Notes: generated by a model from the letters alone, not told the origin. A stretch of 64,000 nucleotides of DNA from Solimonas soli DSM 21787 (GCF_000474945.1 NZ_AXDW01000007.1:124001-188000); one strand, 5' to 3'; positions 9,782-18,188 are shown, counted from the stretch's first letter. Numbers and translations are program-made.

Positions 9782-10960
9782 ATGTTCAAGCAGACCTACG
9801 CGATCACGGTGATGAACCTGCGGGCGATCCCGCAGCGCCTCGGCACTTCGTCGGTCATCGTCATCGGCATCGCCGGCGTGGTCGCCGTGCTGGTGTCGGT
9901 GCTGGCGATGGCCGCCGGTTTCCACAAGACCGTCGCCAACAGCGGCCGCGCCGACCGCGCCATCGTCCTGCGCGGCGGCTCGCAGGCCGAGATCAACAGC
10001 TCGATCGCGCGCGACAACCTGCTGACCATCCTCGACGCGCCGGGCGTGCAGAAGGACGCCAGCGGCAAGCCGGTCGGCTGCGGCGAGCTGGTGACGGTGG
10101 TCAACCTGCCGAAGATCGACGACGGCAACCTGTCGAACGTCACCCTGCGCGGCAGCTGCCCGCAGCTGCCGGCGCTGCGGCCGGAGCTGAAGATTGTCGA
10201 GGGCCGCATGTTCCAGCCGGCGGTGCGCGAGCTGATCGTCGGCGCCGGCGCCGCCAAGCAGTTCGCCGGCATCACGCTCGGCAGCCACATCGGCTTCAAG
10301 GAATCGGACTGGACCGTGGTCGGCATCTTCACGACCGGCGGCGACGCGCACGATTCGGAGCTGATCGCCGACGCCGACACCGTGCAGTCGGCGTTCCGTC
10401 GCTCGCTGTTCCAGTCGGTCACGGCGCTGCTGACCTCGCCGGATGCCTTCGACGGCTTCAAGGACGCGCTGACCACCAACCCGACGCTGACCGTCGACGT
10501 GAAGCGCGAGCCCGAGTACTACGCCGAGCAGTCGAAGCAGCTCACCAAGCTGCTCAACTTCATCGCCTACTTCGTCGGCGGCATCATGGCGGTCGGCGCC
10601 ATGTTCGGCGCGCTCAACACCATGTACTCGGCGGTTTCGGCCCGGGCCCGCGAGATCGCCACGCTGCGCGCCATCGGCTTCGGCGCCGGCCCCGTGGTGT
10701 TCTCGGTGTTCGCCGAGTCCCTGCTGCTGGCCCTGCTCGGCGGCGCGATCGGCGCGGCGCTGTCCTGGGCCTTCTTCAACGGCAACGTGGTCAGCACGCT
10801 CGGCGACAATTTCAGCCAGGTGGTGTTCCGCCTGACGGTGACGCCGGCGCTGATCCTGTCGGGCATCTGGCTGGCGCTGTTCATCGGCCTGCTCGGCGGC
10901 CTGTTCCCGGCGATCCGCTCGGCGCGGCTGCCGATCATCGACGCCCTGCGCGCGCAATGA
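9782..10960 (+). CDS. ABC transporter permease, FtsX/MacB type (second)
   Basis: A 392-residue paralogue of the preceding permease with the same topology: an N-terminal helix (VIVIGIAGVVAVLVSVLAM), a periplasmic core domain and a C-terminal FtsX domain containing ARAREIATLRAIGFGAGP. It begins ten bases after the preceding stop with AGGAG upstream, so the two are certainly co-transcribed. Having two different permeases rather than one MacB homodimer suggests an asymmetric exporter. The substrate cannot be read from sequence. Confidence 0.9.
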   Translation: MFKQTYAITVMNLRAIPQRLGTSSVIVIGIAGVVAVLVSVLAMAAGFHKTVANSGRADRAIVLRGGSQAEINSSIARDNLLTILDAPGVQKDASGKPVGCGELVTVVNLPKIDDGNLSNVTLRGSCPQLPALRPELKIVEGRMFQPAVRELIVGAGAAKQFAGITLGSHIGFKESDWTVVGIFTTGGDAHDSELIADADTVQSAFRRSLFQSVTALLTSPDAFDGFKDALTTNPTLTVDVKREPEYYAEQSKQLTKLLNFIAYFVGGIMAVGAMFGALNTMYSAVSARAREIATLRAIGFGAGPVVFSVFAESLLLALLGGAIGAALSWAFFNGNVVSTLGDNFSQVVFRLTVTPALILSGIWLALFIGLLGGLFPAIRSARLPIIDALRAQ

Positions 10961-10967
10961 GCCGGCG

Positions 10968-11921
10968 ATGAGCGCGGAACTGTCGCCGGCGGCGATGCGC
11001 GAACGCTTCGTGGCGCGGGCGACGGCCAAGTTCGCGCGCAACGTGCCGGACTTCGTCGCCCTGCAGCGGCTGGTCGCCGCCAACGGCGGCCGCTTCCACA
11101 ACGACCACGGCGCGATCCGCACCGCCGATCCGCAGCTGCGCGCGCTGTTCGTGCGCGCGGCACGCGCCTTCGGCCTGCATCGCGACCGCAGTTACATGTT
11201 CCCCGCCAAGAAGCTGAAGTCGTTCGATCTGCAGGCGATCGGCGAGGACGCCGGCGCGTTCAAGATCTTCGTCTCCGAAGTCGACCTCGAGGCGTTCCCG
11301 GACGAAGTGGCAGCGCTGATCCGCGAGGACGGTCGCGCCCAGGCCGCGGCCGTCGACCACGCGCCGCTGCTCGCCCTGCTCGAGAAATTCGAAACGCACG
11401 GCCGGCTCGCCGAAGCCGACGCCGAGGCGCTGATCGCGCACGTCGTCGATCGGCTGATGCAGCGCAACGGCCCGCCGCTGGCGCGCGCCACGCTCGAAGC
11501 CGTGGCGCGCGTGTCCGGCGAGGCGGCGAGCGCGCTGGCGCTCGGGCCGGACTTCAATCACGTGACGATCGACGTGCGCGCCGCCAATTTCCCGGGCATC
11601 GACGCGATGGCCGAAGCGATGCGCGCCGCCGGCTTCCGCATGCTGCCGGCGATCCAGGGCGCGCCCGGCTCGCCGCTGCGCCAGACGGCGACCCTGGCCG
11701 CGACCATGGAAACCGCCGTGCGTGAGGCCGACGGCCGCCTCGGCGTGGCACAGACCGAGAAACAGTTCGTCGAGATCATCGAGCGCAGCCAGGCGCGCGA
11801 CGGCGACGGCGCGCCGCTGTGGACGCAGGACGGCGCGCCGCTGATCTTTCGCCACTTCCTCGCCGCCAACGCCGAGAAGATCTTCGACGCGGCGTCGACC
11901 AGGCTGCCGTCCGCGACCTGA
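10968..11921 (+). CDS. DUF1338 family protein (2-oxoadipate dioxygenase/decarboxylase-like)
   Basis: A 317-residue protein of the DUF1338/HglS fold, related to the vicinal-oxygen-chelate metalloenzymes. The N-terminal metal-site segment is FHNDHGAIRT, a second His lies in FNHVTIDV, and a Glu in KQFVEIIER is a candidate third ligand. The characterised member HglS converts 2-oxoadipate to D-2-hydroxyglutarate in lysine breakdown and is longer (about 460 residues), so the same reaction should not be assumed for this short form. It starts seven bases after the permease stop and may be read from that operon, though no functional link is evident. Confidence 0.78.
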   Translation: MSAELSPAAMRERFVARATAKFARNVPDFVALQRLVAANGGRFHNDHGAIRTADPQLRALFVRAARAFGLHRDRSYMFPAKKLKSFDLQAIGEDAGAFKIFVSEVDLEAFPDEVAALIREDGRAQAAAVDHAPLLALLEKFETHGRLAEADAEALIAHVVDRLMQRNGPPLARATLEAVARVSGEAASALALGPDFNHVTIDVRAANFPGIDAMAEAMRAAGFRMLPAIQGAPGSPLRQTATLAATMETAVREADGRLGVAQTEKQFVEIIERSQARDGDGAPLWTQDGAPLIFRHFLAANAEKIFDAASTRLPSAT

Positions 11922-12035
11922 GGGCGGCCGGCCGCCGCGTCGACAGTCGCGGCTCAGCACTGTCGTCTGGTGCGCAATCGGTCGGCAAGCTGCACGCGCC
12001 GGGGCACGCGGCGCGGTCCGCGGCTGCGCCTGCGG

Positions 12036-12338
12036 TCAAATCACCGCTTCGAAAATCTCCAGCTGCGGATGACCGAGGTAGATGCCCTTGGTGTCGCCGG
12101 CATTGCGGTGCGCCATGCGGAACGCCTCCGAGCGCGTCCACGCCTCGAAGGCTTCGCGCGAATCCCAGGCGGAATGCGAGGCGAACAGCGTGTGATCGTC
12201 GGCGCCCGGTCCGCGCAGCAGATGGAAGTGGCGGAAGCCCGGCACGCCATCGAGATGGCTGTCGCGGTTCTTCCACACGGCGACGAAATCGTCCTCGCGG
12301 CCCTTGGCGATCCTGAAACGGTTCATGGCGATGAACAT
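12036..12338 (-). CDS. Antibiotic-biosynthesis-monooxygenase (ABM) domain protein
   Basis: A 100-residue single-domain ABM protein with a dimeric ferredoxin-like fold. Sequence cues are the start FIAMNRFRIAKGREDDF, the central SHLDGVPGFRHFHLLRG and LFASHSAWDSREAFEAW. Relatives include haem-degrading monooxygenases (HmoA/IsdG group) and quinone monooxygenases; the conserved Asn-Arg-Phe near the start and the Trp in SAWDSREAF suit the HmoA-like group. No iron-uptake gene is nearby, so the substrate is open. The start at 12338 gives the normal family length. Confidence 0.82.
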   Translation of the reverse strand: MFIAMNRFRIAKGREDDFVAVWKNRDSHLDGVPGFRHFHLLRGPGADDHTLFASHSAWDSREAFEAWTRSEAFRMAHRNAGDTKGIYLGHPQLEIFEAVI

Positions 12339-12679
12339 GCGCGGCTCCTCGTGGCGGGTCGTCGACTTTAGCAAACGGCGGCCTATTCACTGTCCCGCCG
12401 TCGGCCGCCCGGAACGCGCCGCGACGGCGTCGCCGCACTGCCCAAAAAAGGGGCCGGGAGCACGCTCCCGAACCCTGCCAAAACAGCCGTCCGGAGAGAG
12501 AGTGGAGGCTGTCACGCGATAACCGATTCCGAAGGGGGCGCGCCGCGCGCGCCAGATGCCTGCCCGCAGTTTGATGTCACTACTATGACGTCGGATGGCG
12601 GACACGACAAGCGGCCGCGCGCGCCGTGGCACATGCCGAGCGGGACGGGAAGTGCGGCGGCGCGCGGCGCCGCCTCGCT
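12339..12679. other. Intergenic region, 341 bp
   Basis: Lies between two minus-strand genes. It holds the terminator at 12444-12470 and presumably the promoter of the ABM gene. No open frame with convincing coding character was found. Confidence 0.5.
12444..12470 (-). terminator. Intrinsic terminator, minus strand
   Basis: Arms CGGGAG (12455-12460) and CTCCCG (12465-12470) around CACG. On the minus strand the hairpin is followed by GCCCCTTTTTT. It would end transcription coming from the small gene at 12680-12925, about 210 bases beyond its stop codon. Confidence 0.7.
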
Positions 12680-12925
12680 TCAGCTCAGCGCATCCTCGTT
12701 GCGCACGACAGGACGGCTCTCGCGCGTGGCGCGCAGCACCTTGTCCGGCTCCGAGGCGTCGACGATCTCGATGTAATCCGTGTGTACGGCCTTGATCGTG
12801 GCGACGAACGGGAAGCCGGCCAGCGAGGGCACGCGGTAGCTGACGGTGTCACCGGCCTTGAACGTGGCCGGATCGAAATTGAACTCGAAGGGGCACTTCT
12901 CACCTTCTTTGGCGTTGGGATCCAT
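12680..12925 (-). CDS. Conserved small protein of unknown function (81 aa)
   Basis: An acidic 81-residue protein without signal peptide or membrane segment. It begins MDPNAKEGEKCPFEFNFDP and continues with a beta-rich stretch (KAGDTVSYRVPSLAGFPFVA). AGGAG stands nine bases before the ATG at 12925. The single Cys at position 11 is unpaired. I do not recognise the family. It is divergent from the CoA-binding gene with about 170 bases between them. Confidence 0.7.
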   Translation of the reverse strand: MDPNAKEGEKCPFEFNFDPATFKAGDTVSYRVPSLAGFPFVATIKAVHTDYIEIVDASEPDKVLRATRESRPVVRNEDALS

Positions 12926-13097
12926 GGCGCGTTCTCCTCTTTTTCCTGCGTCGGCATCATACGCTTATCGTCGCGCGGCGTCGCCGCGAAGACCGGCGTT
13001 CAGCGCCGCGCCACGGAGCTGCGGCATGATGCGGATCATCACGCGACGACGGCGCCGACAGTTGCGGCCGCGACGGCAAAAAGAGGAAGGTTCACCC

Positions 13098-13523
13098 ATG
13101 GCTTCGACGCAGGACGACGACATCCGCACGGTGCTCGCGCAGACGCGGCGCATCGCGGTGCTCGGCATCAAGACCGAGCAGCAGGCCGATCAACCGGCGT
13201 TCTATGTGCCGCAGTATCTGGTCGAGGCCGGTCTCGACGTCGTTCCGGTGCCGGTCTACTACCCCGAGGTGACCATGATCCTCGGCCGCCCGGTGTACCG
13301 CCGGCTCGTCGACGTTCCCGGACGCATCGATCTGGTCGACGTGTTTCGCCGCGCGGCGGACATTGCGCAGCATCTCGACGATATGCTGGCCGCCAGGCCG
13401 AAGGCGGCGTGGTTCCAGCTCGGCATCCGCAACGACGCGGTCGCCGCACGGCTGCGCGCGGCGGGCATCGCCGTCGTGCAGGATCGCTGCCTGATGGTCG
13501 AGCACCGGCGTTACGCCGCATGA
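13098..13523 (+). CDS. CoA-binding domain protein (YccU-like)
   Basis: A 141-residue Rossmann-like protein of the small CoA_binding family. Features: RIAVLGIKTEQQADQPAFYV near the N-terminus, VVPVPVYYPEVT in the middle, the loop GRPVYRRLVDVPGRIDLVDV, and AWFQLGIRNDAVAARLRAAG towards the end. Members bind CoA or related nucleotides; no reaction is established for this group. GAGGAAGG precedes the ATG at 13098. The stop codon overlaps the start of the next gene (ATGA at 13520), so the two are translationally coupled. Confidence 0.88.
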   Translation: MASTQDDDIRTVLAQTRRIAVLGIKTEQQADQPAFYVPQYLVEAGLDVVPVPVYYPEVTMILGRPVYRRLVDVPGRIDLVDVFRRAADIAQHLDDMLAARPKAAWFQLGIRNDAVAARLRAAGIAVVQDRCLMVEHRRYAA

Positions 13524-14035
13524 GCGCGACGCGCATCGAGACATGCGTCGAAGCCGGCGACGCCCTGCGCTTCGAGCACCTGGTGCAGGTCAACGACCTT
13601 CGCGACCGGCGCATCGAGACACTGACGCGCGAGCAGCTGTGGCGCGGCCTGCTGCTGCGCGCGCAGACGCCGAAGTTGTTCATTCCCTGGCTCGACGCCG
13701 CCGAGGTCGACGCCGCGGCGGACGGTTCATTGACGCGCATCCTGCATTTCGGCGATTTCGCCGTGCGCGACCGCGTGTCGTTCGAAGACCGCCACAGCGT
13801 GCACTACGAAGTCGACGACGCGCGCGCCGACACGCGTTTCACGCTGCTGATGCGCATCGAGGAGCCCGCGCCGGACGCATTGTTCGTGCGCTTCACCTAC
13901 GAAGCGCGTTCGGTCGATCACCATGCGCACAGTCCGCTCGGCGACATGGTGAAAAGCGCGTACCGGCACGCCGACGAGGACACCGTGTTCCGCATCCGCC
14001 AGCTCGCCGCCAGCGGCGTGCTCGAAGAGCAGTAG
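13520..14035 (+). CDS. SRPBCC family protein, DUF1857/AtaL-like
   Basis: A 171-residue protein with the helix-grip fold of the START/SRPBCC superfamily. The family marks LTREQLWRGLLLRAQTP and FGDFAVRDRVSFE are clear. Such proteins bind hydrophobic ligands in a large cavity; the function of DUF1857 members is not established. It overlaps the CoA-binding gene by four bases. A bidirectional terminator follows at 14058-14092. Confidence 0.82.
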   Translation: MSATRIETCVEAGDALRFEHLVQVNDLRDRRIETLTREQLWRGLLLRAQTPKLFIPWLDAAEVDAAADGSLTRILHFGDFAVRDRVSFEDRHSVHYEVDDARADTRFTLLMRIEEPAPDALFVRFTYEARSVDHHAHSPLGDMVKSAYRHADEDTVFRIRQLAASGVLEEQ

Positions 14036-14057
14036 GCGCAAGGCGCCCCATGAAATG

Positions 14058-14092
14058 AAAAGCCGCCGCGCCTGAGCGGCGTGGCGGCTTCG
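14058..14092. terminator. Bidirectional intrinsic terminator
   Basis: Arms AAGCCGCC (14060-14067) and GGCGGCTT (14083-14090) with further pairing inside, and an A-rich tract on the left that reads as a T-run on the minus strand. It sits between convergent genes, consistent with terminating both. Confidence 0.7.
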
Positions 14093-14110
14093 CTCCGGCG
14101 CGGGACGGCG

Positions 14111-14938
14111 CTATCGCACGTAGATCGCGCCCTGCAAGGTCGAGCCGAGCGGCGTACCGGCGACGCTCGCCAGCGTCGGCTCGATGCGCACCGTGTAGCG
14201 GCCAGGATTCACGCCGCGATAGACGAGCACATACGGGTTCTGACCTTGCGTCCACTGACCCTGCGTCGCCGCGCCGCGCTCGTCGATCACGCGAATGCTG
14301 CGCGCGGCCGCCTCGGCGCTGGCGTTCTGCGAGAAGCGGAACACGAGGGCCTGTTCGCTCGCCGCCTGTCCGACATACTCGACGCCGAAGTCGCGGCCGG
14401 CAGCTTCGCGCCACCACGGCAGCAGCGCGCCGAGCGCGGGTGGCGGTGGCGGACGCACGGCGCGACGCGGCCGTTCGGCCGGATGCGCAGCGGCGACCGG
14501 CGCGGCGGCCGCCTCGACGTTCGACGTCGGCGCGGCGGCGACGGGCGCGTCGCCCGCCGCTGGCGGCATGGCTGCCGAGGCCAGTTCGGTGGCTGCCGGC
14601 GCAGAGACCGGCGCCTCTGCCGCCGAGGGCGGCGGCGCGGCGGCGACGGGCGACGGCGACCCGCTCCCGGGCGCAGTCTGTTCGGCGCCGGCGGCTGCCG
14701 TGGGCGTCGGCGTCGCGGCATCCGCCGCGCCGGCCGGAGCGGCGGACGACGATGGCGATGCACCGGGTGCGGCGGCCGGCGCTGCCGACGCATCGGCGCG
14801 CGAGGTGGCAGAGGCCGGCGTCACCGTCCTGGTGCCGTGCGTGGCGGCGAGAATGCCCACCGCGAAGATCGCGGCAATGCCGCCCATCACCATATAGCGC
14901 AGCTTGCCGGGACCTCTGTCCAATTCCAGACTGCTCAT
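14111..14938 (-). CDS. Membrane-anchored protein with Ala/Pro-rich linker, unknown function
   Basis: 275 residues. A short cytoplasmic start (MSSLELDRGPGKLRYMV) is followed by one membrane helix (about 16-33), then some 130 residues of Ala/Pro/Ser low-complexity linker (about 40-165), and a C-terminal globular domain from ALGALLPWWREAAGRDFGVE to the end, rich in beta strands (YVLVYRGVNPGRYTVRIEP). The layout suggests a single-pass protein holding a periplasmic domain away from the membrane. AGGAGG precedes the ATG at 14938. I do not recognise the C-terminal domain. Confidence 0.75.
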   Translation of the reverse strand: MSSLELDRGPGKLRYMVMGGIAAIFAVGILAATHGTRTVTPASATSRADASAAPAAAPGASPSSSAAPAGAADAATPTPTAAAGAEQTAPGSGSPSPVAAAPPPSAAEAPVSAPAATELASAAMPPAAGDAPVAAAPTSNVEAAAAPVAAAHPAERPRRAVRPPPPPALGALLPWWREAAGRDFGVEYVGQAASEQALVFRFSQNASAEAAARSIRVIDERGAATQGQWTQGQNPYVLVYRGVNPGRYTVRIEPTLASVAGTPLGSTLQGAIYVR

Positions 14939-15011
14939 CGTCTCCTCCTGCGGGCATCGCCAGCGCGGCCCCGCTTGTCATGCCAGTCACCACGCTTTCA
15001 TCATCAGGACG

Positions 15012-15520
15012 CCAACCGAACGCCGCCTGACTGCCTAGGGCGTCGGCGCCGACGATCTTCAGTTCGACGCGGTGGTTCAGCTCGCAGCCATCATCCGTCG
15101 TGTTGGCGGCGACCGGCTGGATCTCGCCGCAACCCCTTCGCGCTCATGCGCCGACTTGCCGGTCTGCACGTCGCGATCGAGCATTTCCGGGCGCAGGCCG
15201 AAATCGCAGTGCTCGCCGCCGAAGTGCCAGAGAGGGCCGAGGCCGGCCGCGAACATCATCGAGCCGGAACCGGACCTGTTCTTGCGCCCGGATAGCTGGA
15301 CAGACGAGCATGCCGGCGCCGGCGATGCCGTAGAGGGTTCGGCAGCGAGCCGAACGGGAAGTACAGGCCGTAGATCGCGCCGCGGCTTCGTCGACGTCGC
15401 GGCCCTGCTCACCCGAGACTTTCGCGTAGCCGAGCTGGAACTCGACCGCGTCGTCATTTAGCGACCGACGAGCGCGCCGGCACGCCGCGGCTGCGGGCCC
15501 TGGGCAACGAGGGATGAAGT
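15012..15520 (-). pseudogene. Decayed OmpA-family outer membrane protein
   Basis: Fragments of one OmpA-like protein can be read in different minus-strand frames. In order they are a beta-barrel piece DDAVEFQLGYAKVSGEQG (near 15450-15400), YGLYFPFG, a stretch SGSMMFAAGLGPLWHFGGEH (near 15260-15200), then the end of the peptidoglycan-binding domain GEIQPVAANTTDDGCELNH followed by RVELKIVGADALG (near 15125-15030). The last piece matches the usual OmpA C-terminus, with Cys and His in place of the usual Arg residues. Most of the OmpA domain between the barrel and this tail is missing. At least two frameshifts and one internal deletion separate the pieces, so no functional protein is expected. Boundaries are approximate. 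Confidence 0.72.
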
Positions 15521-15560
15521 GTGGCCGGCGCGGCCGCTGGCGGTTTACCCGGCGCGCATA

Positions 15561-15602
15561 CGGAATTTGCTGCGCGGAATTTGCTGCGCGGAGTTTGCTG
15601 CG
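15561..15602. repeat. Three tandem 14-bp repeats
   Basis: Units CGGAATTTGCTGCG (15561-15574), CGGAATTTGCTGCG (15575-15588) and CGGAGTTTGCTGCG (15589-15602), directly joined, with one base difference in the third. They lie between the OmpA remnant and the small gene at 15641. Confidence 0.9.
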
Positions 15603-15640
15603 CGCGTCATGCCTCGCGCAGGCGCATGATCGACCGCGCG

Positions 15641-15907
15641 TCAGTCGCCTTCCGGCGTGAAGCGGCGCGCGGCGAGATCGGCGCCGAACTGCTCGACCCA
15701 GGCGTGACCGTCGCCGCCGGTGTAGTGCGCCAGCTTCACGCCGCGCCGCTTGGTGGTCACTTCGACGTCGTACAGGCTGAGGCAACGGCCGTCGGCGCAT
15801 TGCATGACCGGCCGCTCCTTCTTGCGGAACGTAAAATCGCCGGCGCGTTCCTGGCGCTGCGCGAGCAGGTGCTGCGCCGCTTCGACTTCGTTGTCGAACT
15901 CGCTCAT
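15641..15907 (-). CDS. Hypothetical protein (88 aa)
   Basis: A small soluble protein starting MSEFDNEVEAAQHLLAQRQE, with a basic middle (FTFRKKERPVMQCADGRCLS) and a C-terminus containing HYTGGDGHAWVEQFG. Two Cys residues (CADGRC) could bind metal or form a disulphide. GGAGACGGATCA before the ATG at 15907 is a plausible ribosome site. I do not recognise the family. The composition matches the host, unlike the island further right. Confidence 0.55.
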   Translation of the reverse strand: MSEFDNEVEAAQHLLAQRQERAGDFTFRKKERPVMQCADGRCLSLYDVEVTTKRRGVKLAHYTGGDGHAWVEQFGADLAARRFTPEGD

Positions 15908-15984
15908 TGATCCGTCTCCTCCGACCGATGTCCGCATGCTGCAGCGGATGGCGGCCGCCGATCAAGACGGGGAAAGCACTCGCT

Positions 15985-16281
15985 TCAGACGAAGGCGGAA
16001 CTGCGCGCGCGGCGCTGCGTGATCAGTCGCGCCGAGCGCAGCGCATCGTCGCCGGTATGGCGGCGGCCGGCCTCGTCGGGCGGCCGGCGCGCGGCGACGA
16101 AGTAATCCTCGACTTCGCGGGTGACCGCCAGCCGGCCGTCATCGTCGCGTCGCAGCCAGCCGGCCCGCATGAGGGCCAGCTCGTCTTCGCGGAACAGGGT
16201 CTGCACCGGCTCGCCGCGGTACAGCTTCTTCAGATAAAGGAAATGATGATCGCCACATCCGTGTGGGAAAGCCACGTGCAT
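15985..16281 (-). CDS. Hypothetical protein (98 aa)
   Basis: 98 residues starting MHVAFPHGCGDHHFLYLKKL, then a segment REDELALMRAGWLRRDDDG that looks like a small winged or helical fold, and a charged tail with RREV/RRPPD runs. The frame extends about 17 codons upstream of the ATG without another clear start, and AAGGAG directly abuts the ATG, so the true start is uncertain. Three His and one Cys near the N-terminus might hold a metal. No family was recognised. Confidence 0.45.
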   Translation of the reverse strand: MHVAFPHGCGDHHFLYLKKLYRGEPVQTLFREDELALMRAGWLRRDDDGRLAVTREVEDYFVAARRPPDEAGRRHTGDDALRSARLITQRRARSSAFV

Positions 16282-16397
16282 CTCCTTGGCAACGTCTTCT
16301 GCGCGGGGGCGCGCCCGGCGATTGTCGGGCGCCTAGCTGCACGGCACCTGAACGCGCTGTCATCGCAATGCCATCTGCGTCCGCGCGGCGCGGCGAC

Positions 16398-16955
16398 TCA
16401 CACGCGCCAGTTCGCGTTGCGTTCCCAGAACGCGACGCTGCGCCGGTACGCTTCGCGGTCGAGCGGCACGCCGGAACCGCCTTCCTCGACGCCGAGCGCG
16501 TTGCGCATCATGGTGATCGGCGCCATGGGAATTTCCTCCGGCTCGGCGGTCGCCAGACAGCCGACCACACCCCAGTCGGCGTCGAGCGGCGTGCCTTCCT
16601 TCGCCATCTGGGCGCGGTCATAGAGAATGACGACCAGATAGCGGGCGACCGGCGCTTCGACGCCCTCGAACCAGCGCACCAGCACCGGCAGCTCGTCCTT
16701 GCTGCGCGCCTCGTAGGCGCTGCGCAGCCGGTGCGCGTTGTCGGCGGTGATCGGCACGGTGAGGCAGCGTGTCTGCGTCCAGTTGGCGTGCACGTGCAGC
16801 TTGCAGAACGGCGCGTAGCCGTCGAGCACCTTCAGCGGCGCGTGCTCGTTGAGATGGCGCTCGAAGGCTTCCGGCGTGGTGCCGACGATGGCGTTGCGGC
16901 GGCCGGAAGCGGGAAACAGGCGCGTGCGCGCGAATGGCGTGAGGACGATCGACAT
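16398..16955 (-). CDS. DUF3228 family protein
   Basis: A 185-residue protein closely following the DUF3228 pattern: SIVLTPFARTRLFPASGRR at the start, LKVLDGYAPFCKLHVHANW, SAYEARSKDELPVLVRWFEG, and the very conserved end PITMMRNALGVEEGGSG. The family is widespread in proteobacteria and has no known function. The ATG at 16955 gives full family length. It stands alone on the minus strand, upstream of a region where genes are degraded. Confidence 0.88.
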   Translation of the reverse strand: MSIVLTPFARTRLFPASGRRNAIVGTTPEAFERHLNEHAPLKVLDGYAPFCKLHVHANWTQTRCLTVPITADNAHRLRSAYEARSKDELPVLVRWFEGVEAPVARYLVVILYDRAQMAKEGTPLDADWGVVGCLATAEPEEIPMAPITMMRNALGVEEGGSGVPLDREAYRRSVAFWERNANWRV

Positions 16956-17098
16956 GGTGATGGAAGGCGGCCAGCGTGGCGGCGCATCGTACAAGCGCAC
17001 GCCGGCGATGTGAACGAAGCCGCGGGCGCCGACAATCGAGGCCCGCCCCTCCGCTCCATGGCCACGAACGCCTCCGAAGTGCCGGACGCGCGCGCTGC

Positions 17099-17250
17099 TG
17101 TCATTCGACGACGAGTGGCAATGGCTGCTCTACCGCGGCGCACGCCCCTGGGCCGACGCCGACCGCGGCCTCGCGCGCGGCACGATCTGCGGTCACCAGG
17201 GCCGGCTGGTCGCCACGGTGCTGCAGGAAGCCTGTCTGCCGCTGCCTTGA
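17099..17250 (+). pseudogene. Acyl-CoA thioesterase, C-terminal remnant
   Basis: An in-frame stretch of about 50 codons reads LSFDDEWQWLLYRGARPWAD, then ADRGLARGTICGHQGRLVAT and VLQEACLPLP, ending at a TGA. This is the last part of a TesB-type double-hotdog thioesterase, where the normal pattern is a W-LLY segment, then GLARG-I and GRLVAS-VQE. The rest of the roughly 280-residue protein is absent upstream. The remnant abuts the left edge of the degraded island, suggesting that its loss accompanied insertion or deletion there. Confidence 0.65.
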
Positions 17251-17261
17251 ACGACGGCACC

Positions 17262-17401
17262 GAAGTCGTGCCCCGCACGAGTTCGATCTGCTTGGGGAAT
17301 TTTCCGGCCGCGATGAGTTCGTACATCGTCGATCGCGACAGGCCGGTCATCGCCAGAACATCGCGCTTGCGGAGAAGCGCGTCATTGAGCTGTGCAACCA
17401 T
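17262..17401 (-). pseudogene. AlpA-like excisionase/regulator, 3' truncated
   Basis: From the ATG at 17401 the frame reads VAQLNDALLRKRDVLAMTGL, then SRSTMYELIAAGKFPKQIEL and VRGTTSVP. This is the MerR-like winged helix of AlpA-family phage regulators, in which a Trp-rich end (usually WRESEV...) should follow. Instead the frame passes straight into sequence antisense to the thioesterase remnant. About 20 residues are therefore missing and the protein is truncated at the island edge. AlpA-type proteins control excision of integrated elements. Confidence 0.7.
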
Positions 17402-17484
17402 TGGGCATCCGGTTATTAGCGTCCGGCGGACGCCTTCGGATGCCAAAGCTACGACTCGATTTGAAAGTGCCTAAAGCGTATTTA

Positions 17485-18188
17485 TCAGGCGCCGCGCTTC
17501 TTTAGTTTGGCGATCATCGCCCAAGATTTCTCAGCGGCCTCAAGCTCGCTCTCCAAGCGCTCGTGTGCCCTGACTCGCTGGCCGACATTCTGCGGTGTCA
17601 TCTTCTTGCGGCGCGCTACTCGCGACAGTGCCCCGCGCTTTCCTTGGCACGGATCGTCCGTCGCCCCGGGCGACATTTCGCACTGCACAGCTTGGTAGAT
17701 GCTTTCATCCTTCTCCGGCTGACTCTCTGCGGCAGAAAGTCTCCGATACTCGCGCTTCTCGGAGAGAGCCGCTTTCCGTGAGACCTTCCAGTTCGGGCCC
17801 CGCAACCTGCGCGCGACTTCAAAGGCCCGTGTACCGCAAGCCCTTCTCGTGGCGGCGGTGGAATTTCGCTCGATGTCTCCGTGCCGAGCGCAAGCCAGAG
17901 TTCGGCAACAAAGTCCGCGTCATCATCTGACTTAGGGTCAAGGTCCAGCGCGAGCGCCAGCGTTCGCTGGACACCTCGTCGCGGCTGCCGCCGGCTTTCG
18001 CTGCCTGTTTCCACAACTCGGCAAGCGAAGTGTCTTCGGGCTTGATGCCGCCGCGACCGTCCGCCTTCTTGGGACGTCCCCGACGCTTGCGCGGCTTGTC
18101 GTCAGCCCGCGATCGGTCGCCGTTCACCGTGCTCTCGGTTCCCGATCTGCTGGCGCTGCACTAGCTTGGCGTCAGGCTGGCGGCTCAT
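17485..18188 (-). pseudogene. Island gene of unknown function, several frameshifts
   Basis: Starting at the ATG at 18188 (MSRQPDAKLVQRQQIGNRE), coherent protein continues in another frame with a basic AT-hook-like stretch KPRKRRGRPKKADGRGG and TSLAELWKQAAKAGGSRDEV. It moves to a third frame with LALALDLDPKSDDDADFVAE, and finally to one ending NVGQRVRAHERLESELEAAE and WAMIAKLKKRGA before the stop at 17485. The pieces follow each other with little gap, so one gene of about 225 codons with three frameshifts is the simplest reading. The basic motif suggests DNA binding. I do not recognise the family. Alternatively, short separate ORFs are used. Confidence 0.5.

Noticed and set aside
17485-17805. 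A separate small gene for the segment ending KLKKRGA
   Set aside because: It reads as the last part of a longer frameshifted gene whose earlier pieces occur in neighbouring frames; annotated as one pseudogene instead.
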